From Rhodothermales bacterium (GTDB taxonomy: Bacteria > Bacteroidota > Rhodothermia > Rhodothermales > Bin80), in assembly GCA_028278205.1 (NCBI GenBank), contig JANQES010000064.1, forward strand, positions 1 through 64,000: a DNA stretch of 64,000 nt. The letters run 5' to 3'. Below are positions 16,705 through 24,850 of the stretch, piece after piece (positions within the stretch are counted from its first letter, which is position 1; every line of letters starts with the position of its first letter). Made by a program: the position numbers and the translations under genes. The notes under the pieces were generated by a model that worked only from the letters and a program-made list of their open reading frames with translations, did no database searches and was not told the origin of the DNA.

Positions 16705-17406
16705 CTAAATATCTCCCAACTGGGGCCGTAGCAGGATCTCTTCGACGACGGTGCGGTCGTTGAGGTGGTAGATGTCGAGGAGGGTGCGGGCGATGTCTTC
16801 GGGGGGCATGAAGCGTTCTTCGGGCAGATCGACGCCGTCCCAGCTTGGCGTGAGCGTGGCGCCGGGCAGCAGGGTGGTCACGCGCAGGCCGAGGGGTTTG
16901 GTTTCTTCGCGCACGACGCGCGCCAGGCCCAGCAGCCCGTGCTTGGCCGCGCAGTACGCCGCCCCGCCTTCGTAAGCCCGGATCGACGCCACCGAGGCCA
17001 TGAAGAACAGATGCCCGCGCCGGCGTTCGATCATCGGCTGGAGGAAGGCCTGCGTCACCACGAACGCGCTCGTCAGGTTGACGGCTACCTGCTGGCGGAA
17101 GGCGTCGGGCGGGGTCTCGGCGACGGTGCCGGGTTGGAAGAGGCCTGCGTTGTTGACCAGCACGTCCGGGGCGCCCCACTGCGCCAGGATGGCCTGCGCC
17201 GTCTGATGCACTGCCGCGTCGTCGGTCACGTCGCAGGGGAAGACCTCGGCCTGAGCGCCGAGGGCGCGGCACCGCGTCGCCACGGCGTCGAGCTTATCCT
17301 GCGACCGCGCCACCAGGGCGAGGCGGGCCTCCGGCTCGCGCGCAAACGCCTCGGCCACAGCCTGCCCGATCCCCTGGCTGGCCCCGGTAACGACGATGGT
17401 AGACAT
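16705..17406 (-). CDS. SDR-family reductase, sepiapterin-reductase-like
   Basis: 233 aa classical short-chain dehydrogenase: NADP-binding TGASQGIGQA at the N-terminus, NNAG at the end of strand 4, the catalytic Ser in MASVAS and YCAAK for Tyr/Lys. The N-terminus shows an Arg after strand 2 (ALVARSQDK), as in NADPH users. The ending RTVVEEILLRPQLGDI strongly resembles the C-terminus of the Chlorobium sepiapterin reductase as I remember it. Together with the PTPS-type and folE genes next door this suggests reduction of 6-pyruvoyl-tetrahydropterin. A generic oxidoreductase remains possible. Confidence 0.8.
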   Translation of the reverse strand: MSTIVVTGASQGIGQAVAEAFAREPEARLALVARSQDKLDAVATRCRALGAQAEVFPCDVTDDAAVHQTAQAILAQWGAPDVLVNNAGLFQPGTVAETPPDAFRQQVAVNLTSAFVVTQAFLQPMIERRRGHLFFMASVASIRAYEGGAAYCAAKHGLLGLARVVREETKPLGLRVTTLLPGATLTPSWDGVDLPEERFMPPEDIARTLLDIYHLNDRTVVEEILLRPQLGDI

Positions 17407-17468
17407 GGGTGGTTTTGGTTGGTGAGTGTGCTGGGTGATGAGGTTGTGCGTTAAAAAACGAAGGCGTC

Positions 17469-17617
17469 GAATTTTGGATTTTAGATTTTGGATTGGTTTG
17501 GGATCGCACCGTCATCTCAATCGAAAAAGCCTCAGCGGTTCTGACCGTCGCGGCTTTTTCGGCTATTGGATTTCGTGGAAGTAAACAATCCAAAATCCAA
17601 AATCTAAAATCCAAAAT
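17469..17617. repeat. Heptamer-array inverted repeat, word ATTTTGG, second copy
   Basis: The left arm ATTTTGGATTTTAGATTTTGG and the right arm of CCAAAATCTAAAATCCAAAAT words flank a centre that matches the first copy (81-221) over CACCGTC-TCTCAA-CGAAAA. The folE terminator hairpin lies inside the centre. Confidence 0.75.
17524..17559 (-). terminator. Probable intrinsic terminator of folE
   Basis: AAAAAGCC and GGCTTTTT form the stem base, extended by an interrupted GACGG/CCG pairing. Read on the minus strand after the folE stop codon the stem is followed by TTTTTC. It lies about 65 bases past the gene end. Confidence 0.65.
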
Positions 17618-17623
17618 TATCTA

Positions 17624-18979
17624 TCAACTTCCATTGATCAACCGCATAAACTCCGTCCGCGTGGTGGGATTGTTGAGGAATTCGCCGCTCATGGCGCTCG
17701 TCGTCGTGATCGAATGTTGCTTTTGGACGCCGCGCATGACCATGCACAGGTGCGTCGCCTCGATGACCACGGCCACGCCGAGCGGATTGAGCACCTCCTG
17801 GATGGCATCGCGGACCTGGATGGTGAGGCGTTCCTGGACTTGCAGGCGCCGGGCGAAGACATCCACCACGCGCGGGATCTTGCTCAGCCCCACGATCTTG
17901 CCGTCGGGGATGTAGGCCACGTGCGCCTTGCCGAAAAACGGCAGGATGTGATGCTCGCAATTATGCGAAAGATGTCCACTAATCAAGAAGGTAGGATGGG
18001 GGTTGCACTTGAAACTATAGACTGTATAAGGCTTTTTCCCTTTGGCGTGCAGGGGCGTAACGCGCTTGACCTGAACCCAGCGTGATTCTACCAGATCCGT
18101 TTGGTGTGTCTCCCGGAGAAACCCGTGCTTTTGAAGCCAACTATCCGCGATATATAATTGAGATCCGACTGACGGCGTTTTCGGAGTAAAACGTGCCCCG
18201 ACCACGTCTGCCATCTCTTGCAAGAAGGGCACATTCGCACTACAAATCTTGTGCCCCTTGCTGTATTTGCAGCGAAATCCGTCCCCATCGATATAGCCGT
18301 CGAGAAAACCTTGAAAGGTGTCAAGGGAGTTTAAGACGAAATCATAACCTATCTGAGGTCGGAAACGCGAACGGCAGAGCTTTTTCGAGGGTGTCCATTC
18401 CACGTGCTTTCCCTGCAAGTCTCTTGCCTCAACCCATCCCTCCGGCGTAGCAAATGGATGATCGGGAGTAACACGTACAGTGCCTTTCTCTGTCTCCACC
18501 TCGACCAGGGCCCGTGCTTTACGGCTTGTTATCTGCTCCACCGTTGTCGGTACCACACGCCCTTGCTGGAGTGTCCAAAGCTGATCACCAACGCCCACGT
18601 CGCATGCGCGTTTTGCGCCAGTTACAGCATTAACTACTTGCTTGCTCGGCACGCAGAGAGAAAAGACTTCGATGTCTTTGACCAGGATCATCTCGCTGTA
18701 ATCCTCTTCGAACACCGCCGATTCGAGGATGGTGCGCGGATCGGTCACGTAGCCCTGCATGAGAAACTGGTAGGCCTTGGCCACACGCTCCGGCGTTTTG
18801 ACTAATCCTTCTCGTTCCGGATCTTCGCCCAGGGTTTTCAACATCTCGTAGACGTGACCGGAAATGTCTTCGGTGACGTCGTCGCAATACACATCCTTGC
18901 GCTGATAAAACCTCGGCGTTTCGGATTCAGGATGGCCGTTGTGGGGGCGCGTGTCCATGTTCAAGTCGGGATCTATCAT
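17624..18979 (-). CDS. folE: GTP cyclohydrolase I with an in-frame intein
   Basis: 451 aa precursor: N-extein 1-108, intein 109-340, C-extein 341-451. The spliced enzyme would be 219 aa, the normal FolE length. It opens GTP to dihydroneopterin triphosphate, the first step of folate and biopterin synthesis. N-extein motifs include [16 protein letters not shown]. The C-extein runs [20 protein letters not shown], then [31 protein letters not shown] and FMRLI, very close to animal and bacterial GCH1. The first C-extein residue is the zinc Cys of the CEHH motif, so the unspliced protein cannot have an intact active site. The start is the first ATG after the PTPS-type gene (23-base gap; same operon); 18958 is an alternative. 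Confidence 0.93.
   Translation of the reverse strand: MIDPDLNMDTRPHNGHPESETPRFYQRKDVYCDDVTEDISGHVYEMLKTLGEDPEREGLVKTPERVAKAYQFLMQGYVTDPRTILESAVFEEDYSEMILVKDIEVFSLCVPSKQVVNAVTGAKRACDVGVGDQLWTLQQGRVVPTTVEQITSRKARALVEVETEKGTVRVTPDHPFATPEGWVEARDLQGKHVEWTPSKKLCRSRFRPQIGYDFVLNSLDTFQGFLDGYIDGDGFRCKYSKGHKICSANVPFLQEMADVVGARFTPKTPSVGSQLYIADSWLQKHGFLRETHQTDLVESRWVQVKRVTPLHAKGKKPYTVYSFKCNPHPTFLISGHLSHNCEHHILPFFGKAHVAYIPDGKIVGLSKIPRVVDVFARRLQVQERLTIQVRDAIQEVLNPLGVAVVIEATHLCMVMRGVQKQHSITTTSAMSGEFLNNPTTRTEFMRLINGS
17960..18655 (-). mobile_element. FolE intein with a reduced LAGLIDADG domain
   Basis: 232 residues, from Cys1 ([20 protein letters not shown], block A) to His231-Asn232. Block B is TPDHPFAT, with the TxxH motif at 63-66 and then GWVEARDL. 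The dodecapeptide [12 protein letters not shown] (about 116-127) is a LAGLIDADG motif with its acidic residues intact, followed by about 80 residues and no clear second motif. Block F is [17 protein letters not shown] and block G is LSHN, then Cys+1. All splicing residues (Cys1, block B Thr/His, penultimate His, Asn, Cys+1) are present, so splicing should work; homing activity is doubtful. The DNA is AT-richer than the exteins. Confidence 0.92.
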
Positions 18980-19002
18980 GGGGGAAAAGGGAAGGTTAGC
19001 GC

Positions 19003-19416
19003 TTATTCGCCGCGATATTCGGCGACGTTGCGTTCGGTTTCGTAGAGCCTCACGGCGTGCAGCCGCCCCGACGGCAACGCCCCGTCGAGTTCGTTCCAGA
19101 TGGCCACGACGAAGTTCTCCGTCGAGGGCACAATGCCGTCCATAAAATCGACCTCCAGGTTGAGATTTTTGTGATCGACTTTGTCGATGATTTTCTCGTT
19201 GATCAGGCTTTTGAGCGCGCCCAGGTCGATGACGTAGCCCGTGTCGGGGTCCGGCTCGCCGGCGACGGTCACTTCGAGGACGTAGTTGTGCCCGTGCCAG
19301 TTCGGGTTGTTGCACTTGCCGAACGTCTCGCGATTCCACGCCTCCGATTTGGCGGGGTTGTGGAGGCGATGCGCGGCGTTAAAGTGCATCTTCCGGGTGA
19401 CGTAGACGGTGGGCAT
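19003..19416 (-). CDS. 6-pyruvoyl-tetrahydropterin synthase / 6-carboxytetrahydropterin synthase family
   Basis: 137 aa from the ATG of [18 protein letters not shown]; the frame is open further upstream but the extra part has no family match. Zinc ligands are His in FNAAHRLHN and both His of WHGHNY, and the catalytic Cys lies in [22 protein letters not shown] and PSTENFVV supply the Asp-His pair and the Glu of the substrate pocket. The CNNPN insertion is like the animal and green-sulfur PTPS type rather than the shorter QueD loop. With folE downstream and an SDR beyond, a biopterin-type pathway is more likely than queuosine synthesis, although QueD activity cannot be excluded. Confidence 0.88.
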   Translation of the reverse strand: MPTVYVTRKMHFNAAHRLHNPAKSEAWNRETFGKCNNPNWHGHNYVLEVTVAGEPDPDTGYVIDLGALKSLINEKIIDKVDHKNLNLEVDFMDGIVPSTENFVVAIWNELDGALPSGRLHAVRLYETERNVAEYRGE

Positions 19417-19685
19417 GAGCGCGAAGGCGTCTGGTGGAACGACGGTTTTTCGTCCCGTACTACACGGTGCATCGAGGGTTGCAGGCCTCCATGCGGCTTT
19501 ATTAGTTGTTACAACAAATTTTCCGTTACGCCCGCCCTGCGGCACGCGCCGGGCGGACCCTGAAAACGACCTGCCAGGAGGATTGTTCGGGGCTGTTTTT
19601 TATGGAGAATGGGCCGCCGGTTGCATTCCTCAGGAGATTGCCTAATATTAAGGCTTTATCGCTTGCTAACTCCGTGATTTCATCT
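19417..19685. other. Divergent intergenic region between the PTPS-type and HIT genes
   Basis: About 270 bases that should contain promoters for both directions. A GCCCGCCCTGCGGCACGCGCCGGGCGG imperfect hairpin is present near 19530-19555. I could not assign promoter boxes or a known riboswitch. Confidence 0.4.
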
Positions 19686-20030
19686 ATGGCTGAAAAAACG
19701 TTATTCGAACGCATCATCGACCGGGAGATCCCGGCCACCATCATCTATGAAGATGATCAATGCATCGTCTTTCGCGACATCAACCCGCAAGCGCCTACGC
19801 ATGTGCTCGTGGTGCCGCGCAAGCCCATCCCTACCATGGATGATGTCTCCGAAGACGATGCCGCGCTTGCCAGCCACCTGTTGATGACGGCCAAAAAGAT
19901 CGCGGCGGACGAGGGCCTCGCAAACGGCTACCGCATCGTGATCAACTGCGGCGCCGACGGCGGGCAATCGGTCGATCATTTGCACGTACACCTGCTCGGC
20001 GGGCGCAAGCTCAAATGGCCGCCTGGTTGA
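19686..20030 (+). CDS. HIT-family nucleotide hydrolase (HinT-like)
   Basis: 114 aa from the ATG of MAEKTLFERIIDREIPATIIYED, the usual HinT start and length. The histidine triad is HLHVHLLGG near the C-terminus, where the central His is the nucleophile for adenosine phosphoramidate hydrolysis. DINPQAPTHVLVVPRKPI and GYRIVINCGADGGQSVDHLH are standard HinT motifs. It is a cytoplasmic homodimer in studied members, and the physiological substrate is not settled. The frame extends 60 codons further upstream without any family match. Confidence 0.93.
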   Translation: MAEKTLFERIIDREIPATIIYEDDQCIVFRDINPQAPTHVLVVPRKPIPTMDDVSEDDAALASHLLMTAKKIAADEGLANGYRIVINCGADGGQSVDHLHVHLLGGRKLKWPPG

Positions 20031-20203
20031 GAGTGGGAGAAAGGGGGAGAGGAGGAGAGAAAATCAGGAATATCGAATATCGAACAAGGATTGATGATTG
20101 TTGAAGGTGCTGGAAGATCCTTCGACATTCGGAAATCGACATTCGCTATTCGATATTCTTCATTGAAAATCACCCTCTCTCCCTTTCTCCCTCTCCCCCT
20201 CTC
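20029..20203. repeat. Nested heptamer-array hairpin, outer word GGGAGAA/GGGAGAG, inner word ATCGAAT
   Basis: Outer arms of GAGAAAGGGGGAGAGG and CCTCTCTCCCTTTCTCCCTCTCC enclose inner arms of ATCGAATATCGAAC and GCTATTCGATATTC. A still smaller GGAAGATCC/TTCGACATTCG region forms the tip. Two different words nested in one structure also occur at 56011-56161. Confidence 0.8.
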
Positions 20204-20267
20204 GATGCCTAAATATAGGGCGCCGAAAGTGGGTAGTAGTTGATAGGCGGATGGTTGATATTCCAGC

Positions 20268-22304
20268 ATGATGCGACTCCTACCCAGGCCCCGGTCTCTG
20301 CGTCTGCGATGTCTGGCAGTGCTGGTGATGGCCGGCCTGGCAGCGACGGCGGTGAACGCGCAACCGGTGCGCCAACTCACCACCGGCTTCGAGCGCGACG
20401 TCAACCGCTTTCGGTGGACGTCCAACGCGCAGTTTGCCCTGCGTCTGGCCGGCTGGGACGTCGCGCTGAGCAATTATTTTCTCTCCGACGCGTTCATCCT
20501 CTTCGACGATCAACTGCGCTTCCGCGACGAAGATCTGCTCGTCTGGCAGGCGCAGCGGTCGCTCGGCGCGCGGTATACGGCGCGGCTGCGCGGGCGGACG
20601 GCGTGGTTCGGCCTCAGCCGCGCGTTCACGCAGGAACTCTACGGCGGCGTTCGCTATGCGCTGCGTCCCTTTGCCTCGGTCGAACCCATCGTCGGGGTGG
20701 CCTGGGACCGGCGGCCCGGTGTGCCGGTGCCGGACGAGCCGCTGCCCCAACGCCTCGATACCGGCCCGGCCTACGGCGCCCACCTGAGCCTGACGCCGCC
20801 GCCCGTCGAAGGCTATCAACTGCGTCTGGAGGGCCAGGGCGCATGGCAACGCATCACGCCCCGGCGCGGGCACACCCTGCGCCTTCAAGGCTCGGCCCAG
20901 CGCCAGTTCGACAGCGCCCGGCTGGCCTCTTCGATCCGCCTCGCCAGCTTCCGGCGAGACACCTATCAGGCCGTCTCGTTTCTCAACCGCGACACCTCGT
21001 CCGACCGTCCGCCCGAAACCATCGAAGCCACCACGAGCGACACCCTGGAGGTACACGTCGAGCTCGACGCGCCGTTTTTTCGGGGGATCCGGCTGCTCAG
21101 CCAGGCAGACATCACCGCCAACAACCGCTTCATCCGCACGCACCGCGCCCCCGAAGAGACGCTTTTCTTCGAAACCGATTTCAACCGTCGCGCCCTCGAC
21201 GCCGAAGTCGGGTTGATCTATGAAAAGCCGGGGATCGTGGCGCGCTTCGCCGTGCAGGGCGCCGCCGCCACCGAAAAGCGGCAACTCTCCAACCGCGATG
21301 ACTTGCCGCCGGGCGAAGCCTCTCAAAAAAGCAACCTCCTCCAACAAGCCGACTATGACGAGGGCGTCTTCGGCCTGCAGGGCAACCTGCGCGCGACGCT
21401 CTGGCCGCGCCTCGTGCTCACGTTCAACGGCGCCTCCCGCATCGTCCGCCACGATACGCCCACCGCCAACCTCGACGACCGCGACGAGGTGTATCACAAC
21501 GGCGAAATGGGGCTGATGCTGCGCCTGAGCCGCTACGTGCAAACCGACGTCAAGCTCTACGGCTCGTTCTACCACACGGTCTACCTCAACGCGGAGCGTT
21601 CGGCGGAGAACAACATCCAGCGGTCGCTCAGGCTGCGCCCGTCGATGCGCTGGACGCCCTCGCCGCAGACGCGGATCCGCTTTTCCACCGAAGTGCGCGC
21701 CACTTATACCGTCGACGATTTCGTGCTGCCGGGCCGCCGCCCGACGGATCAGTCGGCCCGCGAGGTGCGTTTCGAGACGGAAGCCGAGCAAGACCTCGGC
21801 GGCGATGCGCGCCTGTTCATCAGCGGCAGCTATGCCGACCTTCGCCTCGGACGGCTGCTCTGGAATAGCTTCGCCGAGATCCCTTTCGATACGCTGCGCA
21901 CCTACAGCGGGTGGATCCACCTGCAAACCGGGCGGCGCCTCATCGCCGACGTCGGCCTGCGCCTGTTCATCCGTTCCGACTTCGACCGCACGGCGACGGT
22001 GCGATATCCGCGCGTCGATGAGGCGGGCAACGAACTGCGCGACGAAACGGGGCAGGTGCTCACGGCGACCATCACCCGCCCCGGTCGCACCGCCATCGAA
22101 CAGATCGGCCCGACGGCGGCCATCACCTGGACCATGGGCGCGTCGACGCTGCGCTTCGATGGCTGGTTCAATGTGCAGCACGTCCGCCGCCGGCTCTACG
22201 GCGCGCTGCCGGAGGACGACGCCGGGCGTATCCGCCGGGCTGCCCGACGCGGCACCCGCAAACTCATCCCCAACCTCGCCCTGACGGTCGTTTGGAATTT
22301 GTAG
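20268..22304 (+). CDS. Predicted outer-membrane beta-barrel protein
   Basis: 678 aa with a cleavable signal peptide (basic LLPRPRSLRLR, then a hydrophobic stretch to AVNAQPV). The mature part is an almost continuous series of amphipathic strands with alternating hydrophobic and charged residues, many Arg and Tyr, and turns rich in Asp/Asn. It ends LALTVVWNL, like an outer-membrane barrel terminus. I counted about 30 strand-like segments, too many for a small porin. There is no plug, TonB box or T9SS domain. The family is not recognised. It is followed by a hairpin and coaE. Confidence 0.75.
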   Translation: MMRLLPRPRSLRLRCLAVLVMAGLAATAVNAQPVRQLTTGFERDVNRFRWTSNAQFALRLAGWDVALSNYFLSDAFILFDDQLRFRDEDLLVWQAQRSLGARYTARLRGRTAWFGLSRAFTQELYGGVRYALRPFASVEPIVGVAWDRRPGVPVPDEPLPQRLDTGPAYGAHLSLTPPPVEGYQLRLEGQGAWQRITPRRGHTLRLQGSAQRQFDSARLASSIRLASFRRDTYQAVSFLNRDTSSDRPPETIEATTSDTLEVHVELDAPFFRGIRLLSQADITANNRFIRTHRAPEETLFFETDFNRRALDAEVGLIYEKPGIVARFAVQGAAATEKRQLSNRDDLPPGEASQKSNLLQQADYDEGVFGLQGNLRATLWPRLVLTFNGASRIVRHDTPTANLDDRDEVYHNGEMGLMLRLSRYVQTDVKLYGSFYHTVYLNAERSAENNIQRSLRLRPSMRWTPSPQTRIRFSTEVRATYTVDDFVLPGRRPTDQSAREVRFETEAEQDLGGDARLFISGSYADLRLGRLLWNSFAEIPFDTLRTYSGWIHLQTGRRLIADVGLRLFIRSDFDRTATVRYPRVDEAGNELRDETGQVLTATITRPGRTAIEQIGPTAAITWTMGASTLRFDGWFNVQHVRRRLYGALPEDDAGRIRRAARRGTRKLIPNLALTVVWNL

Positions 22305-22308
22305 ATTA

Positions 22309-22408
22309 GTCCGTTGTTCGTGGTCAGTTGTCCGTTGTTTCTTAACAGACACGCTTGAAGCTGCATCCAACAACTGACCACGGACCACGGACCACGGACC
22401 ACGAACAA
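22309..22408. repeat. Heptamer-array hairpin, word GTCCGTT/GTCAGTT
   Basis: GTCCGTTGTTCGTGGTCAGTTGTCCGTTGTT pairs with AACAACTGACCACGGACCACGGACCACGGACCACGAACAA (positions 22368-22408). The right arm abuts the coaE start codon directly, so it covers the ribosome-binding region. Confidence 0.8.
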
Positions 22409-23011
22409 ATGACTCAAACCCTCGGCGTTACCGGCGGTATCGGAAGCGGCAAGACGGCGGTGTGCCGGTTTTTTGAAGCTTTAGGCGCTCGCGTCTTTTA
22501 TGCCGACGTGGAGGCTAAACTGTTGATGGAAAAAGATCCGGAGGCGCGCGCCGAGATCGAAGCTGCTTTCGGATCGGAGAGCTACGACGCCGAGGGGCGG
22601 CTCAATCGCGCGTATCTGGCCCGGCAGGTTTTTGGACTGGAAGAAAACGTCGCCCGGATCAACGCCATCGTGCATCCGCGCGTGTATCGGGCTTTTGAAC
22701 GCGCCAAAGAACAGGCCGAGCGCGACGGCGTGGCGCTGCTCATCCACGAAGCCGCCCTCATCTTCGAAGCCGGCGGCGACCGGCACCTCGACGCCGTCGC
22801 CGTGGTCGATGCGCCGGAAGAAGACCGCATCCAACGCGTGGTGGCGCGCGACGGCGTGGCGCCCGAACAGGTCCGCGCCCGCATCCGCCATCAGCTTCCC
22901 CCCGACGAACTCCGCCGCCGCGCCGACTACGTCATCGAAAACAACGGCACGATGGAGGACCTCCGTGAACAGGTCGAGCGGGTGTTTCGGGCGGTTTTAA
23001 ATGACGAATGA
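22409..23011 (+). CDS. coaE: Dephospho-CoA kinase
   Basis: 200 aa from the ATG of MTQTLGVTGGIGSGKTAVC. The P-loop GGIGSGKT, the DVEAKLLM region, YLARQVF, INAIVHPRVY and the EAALIFEAG lid region are all typical of CoaE, which phosphorylates dephospho-CoA in the last step of CoA synthesis. Length is normal. The upstream hairpin arm reaches to the start codon and leaves no room for a Shine-Dalgarno sequence, and another hairpin covers the stop codon, so both gene ends lie in structured RNA. Confidence 0.95.
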   Translation: MTQTLGVTGGIGSGKTAVCRFFEALGARVFYADVEAKLLMEKDPEARAEIEAAFGSESYDAEGRLNRAYLARQVFGLEENVARINAIVHPRVYRAFERAKEQAERDGVALLIHEAALIFEAGGDRHLDAVAVVDAPEEDRIQRVVARDGVAPEQVRARIRHQLPPDELRRRADYVIENNGTMEDLREQVERVFRAVLNDE

Positions 23012-23079
23012 CGAATTTCGAATGTCGAAGGATAGGATCTTCAACACTCGACACTCGTCATTCGTAACTCGTCATTCAA
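23001..23079. repeat. Heptamer-array hairpin, word ATGACGA/TCGAATG
   Basis: ATGACGAATGACGAATTTCGAATGTCGAAG pairs with CTCGACACTCGTCATTCGTAACTCGTCATT. It includes the coaE stop codon and ends at the last codons of the convergent radical SAM gene. Confidence 0.8.
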
Positions 23080-23080
23080 C

Positions 23081-24640
23081 CTACGCCGTCTCGATAATCC
23101 CCGGCTGCTCGACGACGCCTTCGGATTTGAGGTAGGCGTAAGCGTCGTGGTAGATGGCGCCTTCGGGGAGCCAGTCCCAGAGTTCGCCGAGATCCTGCTT
23201 CATCGTGTCGAGGAAGAACGGCGGCACCTCGGTGGTCTCGCCTTCGAAGAACTTCCGGAAGGGGATGTCTTCGTCGAGGCGGCGACGGATCTCGCGGAAA
23301 TACTTGATCTTGCCCCATCCTTCGAACGAGATGCCCCGGATGATATTCATCAGGCGCGGGATCATGGCCCTGGTGGCCTTCATCCGGTTGTACATCGTCC
23401 GCTTCGAGAAGGCGTGCTCGTGCAGGTCGATCATCCGGTCGTAGAAGTCAGGCCACTCGTAGTGCTTGGGCTTGACGTTCATGGCGCCGTTGTTGTTGAG
23501 GAAGTGGAACGGAAAGGCCACCATCCGGTCCTGGCGCTGGTATTCGAGGTTCAGCGGGGCGCTACGCCCGAAGGCCGTCAACATCGAAAAGGCCGGGAAG
23601 GTGCCGGGGGCCAGATCCAGATACAGCTTCGTCAAGTCGAACGGCTCCGAGCCTTCGTCGCAATCGAGGCCGACGACGAAGTTGCCCTGGAAATACGGCA
23701 TGTAGTCCAGGATCATGTTGACCTGATCGGCCACTTTTTCGACCTTCTCCAGGCCTCTGCGCTTGCCAGTCTTCGACTTGTTGCCCATGTCGTACCACGA
23801 CTCGATGCCGGGCAGGATGGCTTTGAATCCGTTCTTTTTAAGCCGTTTGACGTTGTCTTCCTTGAGCAGAGACAGCGTGCTCTCGGCGATGAAGTCGATG
23901 CTGCCGGGCGGCACGGCCTCTTCGATAGCGTCGAGGTAGTCGTTGAAACGAACGCCGAAGTTGGGATCGTGCCATCCGACGATCGGGCGCTTAAACTTCT
24001 TCAGGAGAAAGCGCAAGTCATCCTTCATCACCTCGAAGTCCAACGGCTGATAGGGCACGATGGAATCGACGCAGAAGCTGCATGTGTAGGGGCAGCCCAG
24101 GCTGCCGATCATCGCGACGATCTTGATCCAGGGCGCTTCTTGCAGCAGCCGCTCGATGTACGTCCAGCGGGCGCGCACGCCGGGCAGTTCGGCGGGTTGT
24201 TGATCGGCGGAGAGGTAGACCCCCATCGGACGATGCTGCTCCAGATCCTGCAACACGTCGCGGACGACGGCTTTGTCGGTGAAGCCGAGGACGTAGTCGA
24301 AATACTTGAGCGAATCTTCGGGATAGCTGCGGGCGTGCGGCCCGCCGAGGACCGTCACGGCGCCCTTAGACCGGTACATCGCGCTGAGGGCATAGGCCGC
24401 CTGCGCCGCCGTCGTAAAGGCCCCGATGAAGACCACGTCGAGGTCGTCCGGCAGGTCTTCGACCATGTTTTGCGGACCGCTGTGGTAGGCGATGAAGACG
24501 TCGTGGCCTTCTTCCTCGCACCACGCGGCGAGCACCTGCGGCATAATGGCCGCCAGGTTGGCCCGCATCGCGCGCGCATAAATGGTGTTGACGGGCGAGC
24601 GACTCAGCACATCGATAATGCCAATGCGAAACTTGCGCAT
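23081..24640 (-). CDS. B12-binding-type radical SAM protein (paralogue 2)
   Basis: 519 aa from the ATG preceded by AAAGGAG; the open frame extends further upstream but without an RBS. The layout is the same as the protein at 11220-12776: a Rossmann-like N-terminus (VFIGAFTTAAQ, VTVLGGPHARSYPED), the cluster motif CPYTCSFC, then VGWHDPNFGVRF and long shared blocks such as GIESWYDMGNKSK and FHFLNNNGAMNVKPKHY. Long blocks are identical or nearly so, which marks recent or constrained duplication. The substrate is unknown. Two copies about 10 kb apart in opposite orientation may have different substrates. Confidence 0.85.
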   Translation of the reverse strand: MRKFRIGIIDVLSRSPVNTIYARAMRANLAAIMPQVLAAWCEEEGHDVFIAYHSGPQNMVEDLPDDLDVVFIGAFTTAAQAAYALSAMYRSKGAVTVLGGPHARSYPEDSLKYFDYVLGFTDKAVVRDVLQDLEQHRPMGVYLSADQQPAELPGVRARWTYIERLLQEAPWIKIVAMIGSLGCPYTCSFCVDSIVPYQPLDFEVMKDDLRFLLKKFKRPIVGWHDPNFGVRFNDYLDAIEEAVPPGSIDFIAESTLSLLKEDNVKRLKKNGFKAILPGIESWYDMGNKSKTGKRRGLEKVEKVADQVNMILDYMPYFQGNFVVGLDCDEGSEPFDLTKLYLDLAPGTFPAFSMLTAFGRSAPLNLEYQRQDRMVAFPFHFLNNNGAMNVKPKHYEWPDFYDRMIDLHEHAFSKRTMYNRMKATRAMIPRLMNIIRGISFEGWGKIKYFREIRRRLDEDIPFRKFFEGETTEVPPFFLDTMKQDLGELWDWLPEGAIYHDAYAYLKSEGVVEQPGIIETA

Positions 24641-24816
24641 ATAGTCTCCTTTGTGATATCCGTTCTTTGTACAGGCTGTGCCCTGTCGTGTAGGGCATCC
24701 CCTGTGGATGCCCCCGGCAGGCACAAGACCCGCCCCTACGATGCACAACCATGATTCAGAACAGATATGCGGTGATCACAGAGCAGGGGCCCCGGAAAGA
24801 CGCATTCTATCCCAGT

Positions 24817-24850
24817 TTTAGATTTTTGATCCCCCGATCAAAAATCTAAA
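24817..24850 (-). terminator. Perfect 15-bp stem overlapping the stop codon of the TPR-like gene
   Basis: TTTAGATTTTTGATC and GATCAAAAATCTAAA are exact complements around four C residues. On the minus strand it includes the TAG stop of the gene ending at 24846. Confidence 0.65.

Noticed and set aside
19417..19685. Possible folate or preQ1 riboswitch ahead of the PTPS-type gene
   Set aside because: No recognisable consensus; only one GC-rich hairpin.
20280..22388. 702-aa open frame opposite the outer-membrane barrel gene
   Set aside because: It lacks start signals and family motifs, and runs into the heptamer repeat; the plus-strand gene has a signal peptide and strand pattern.
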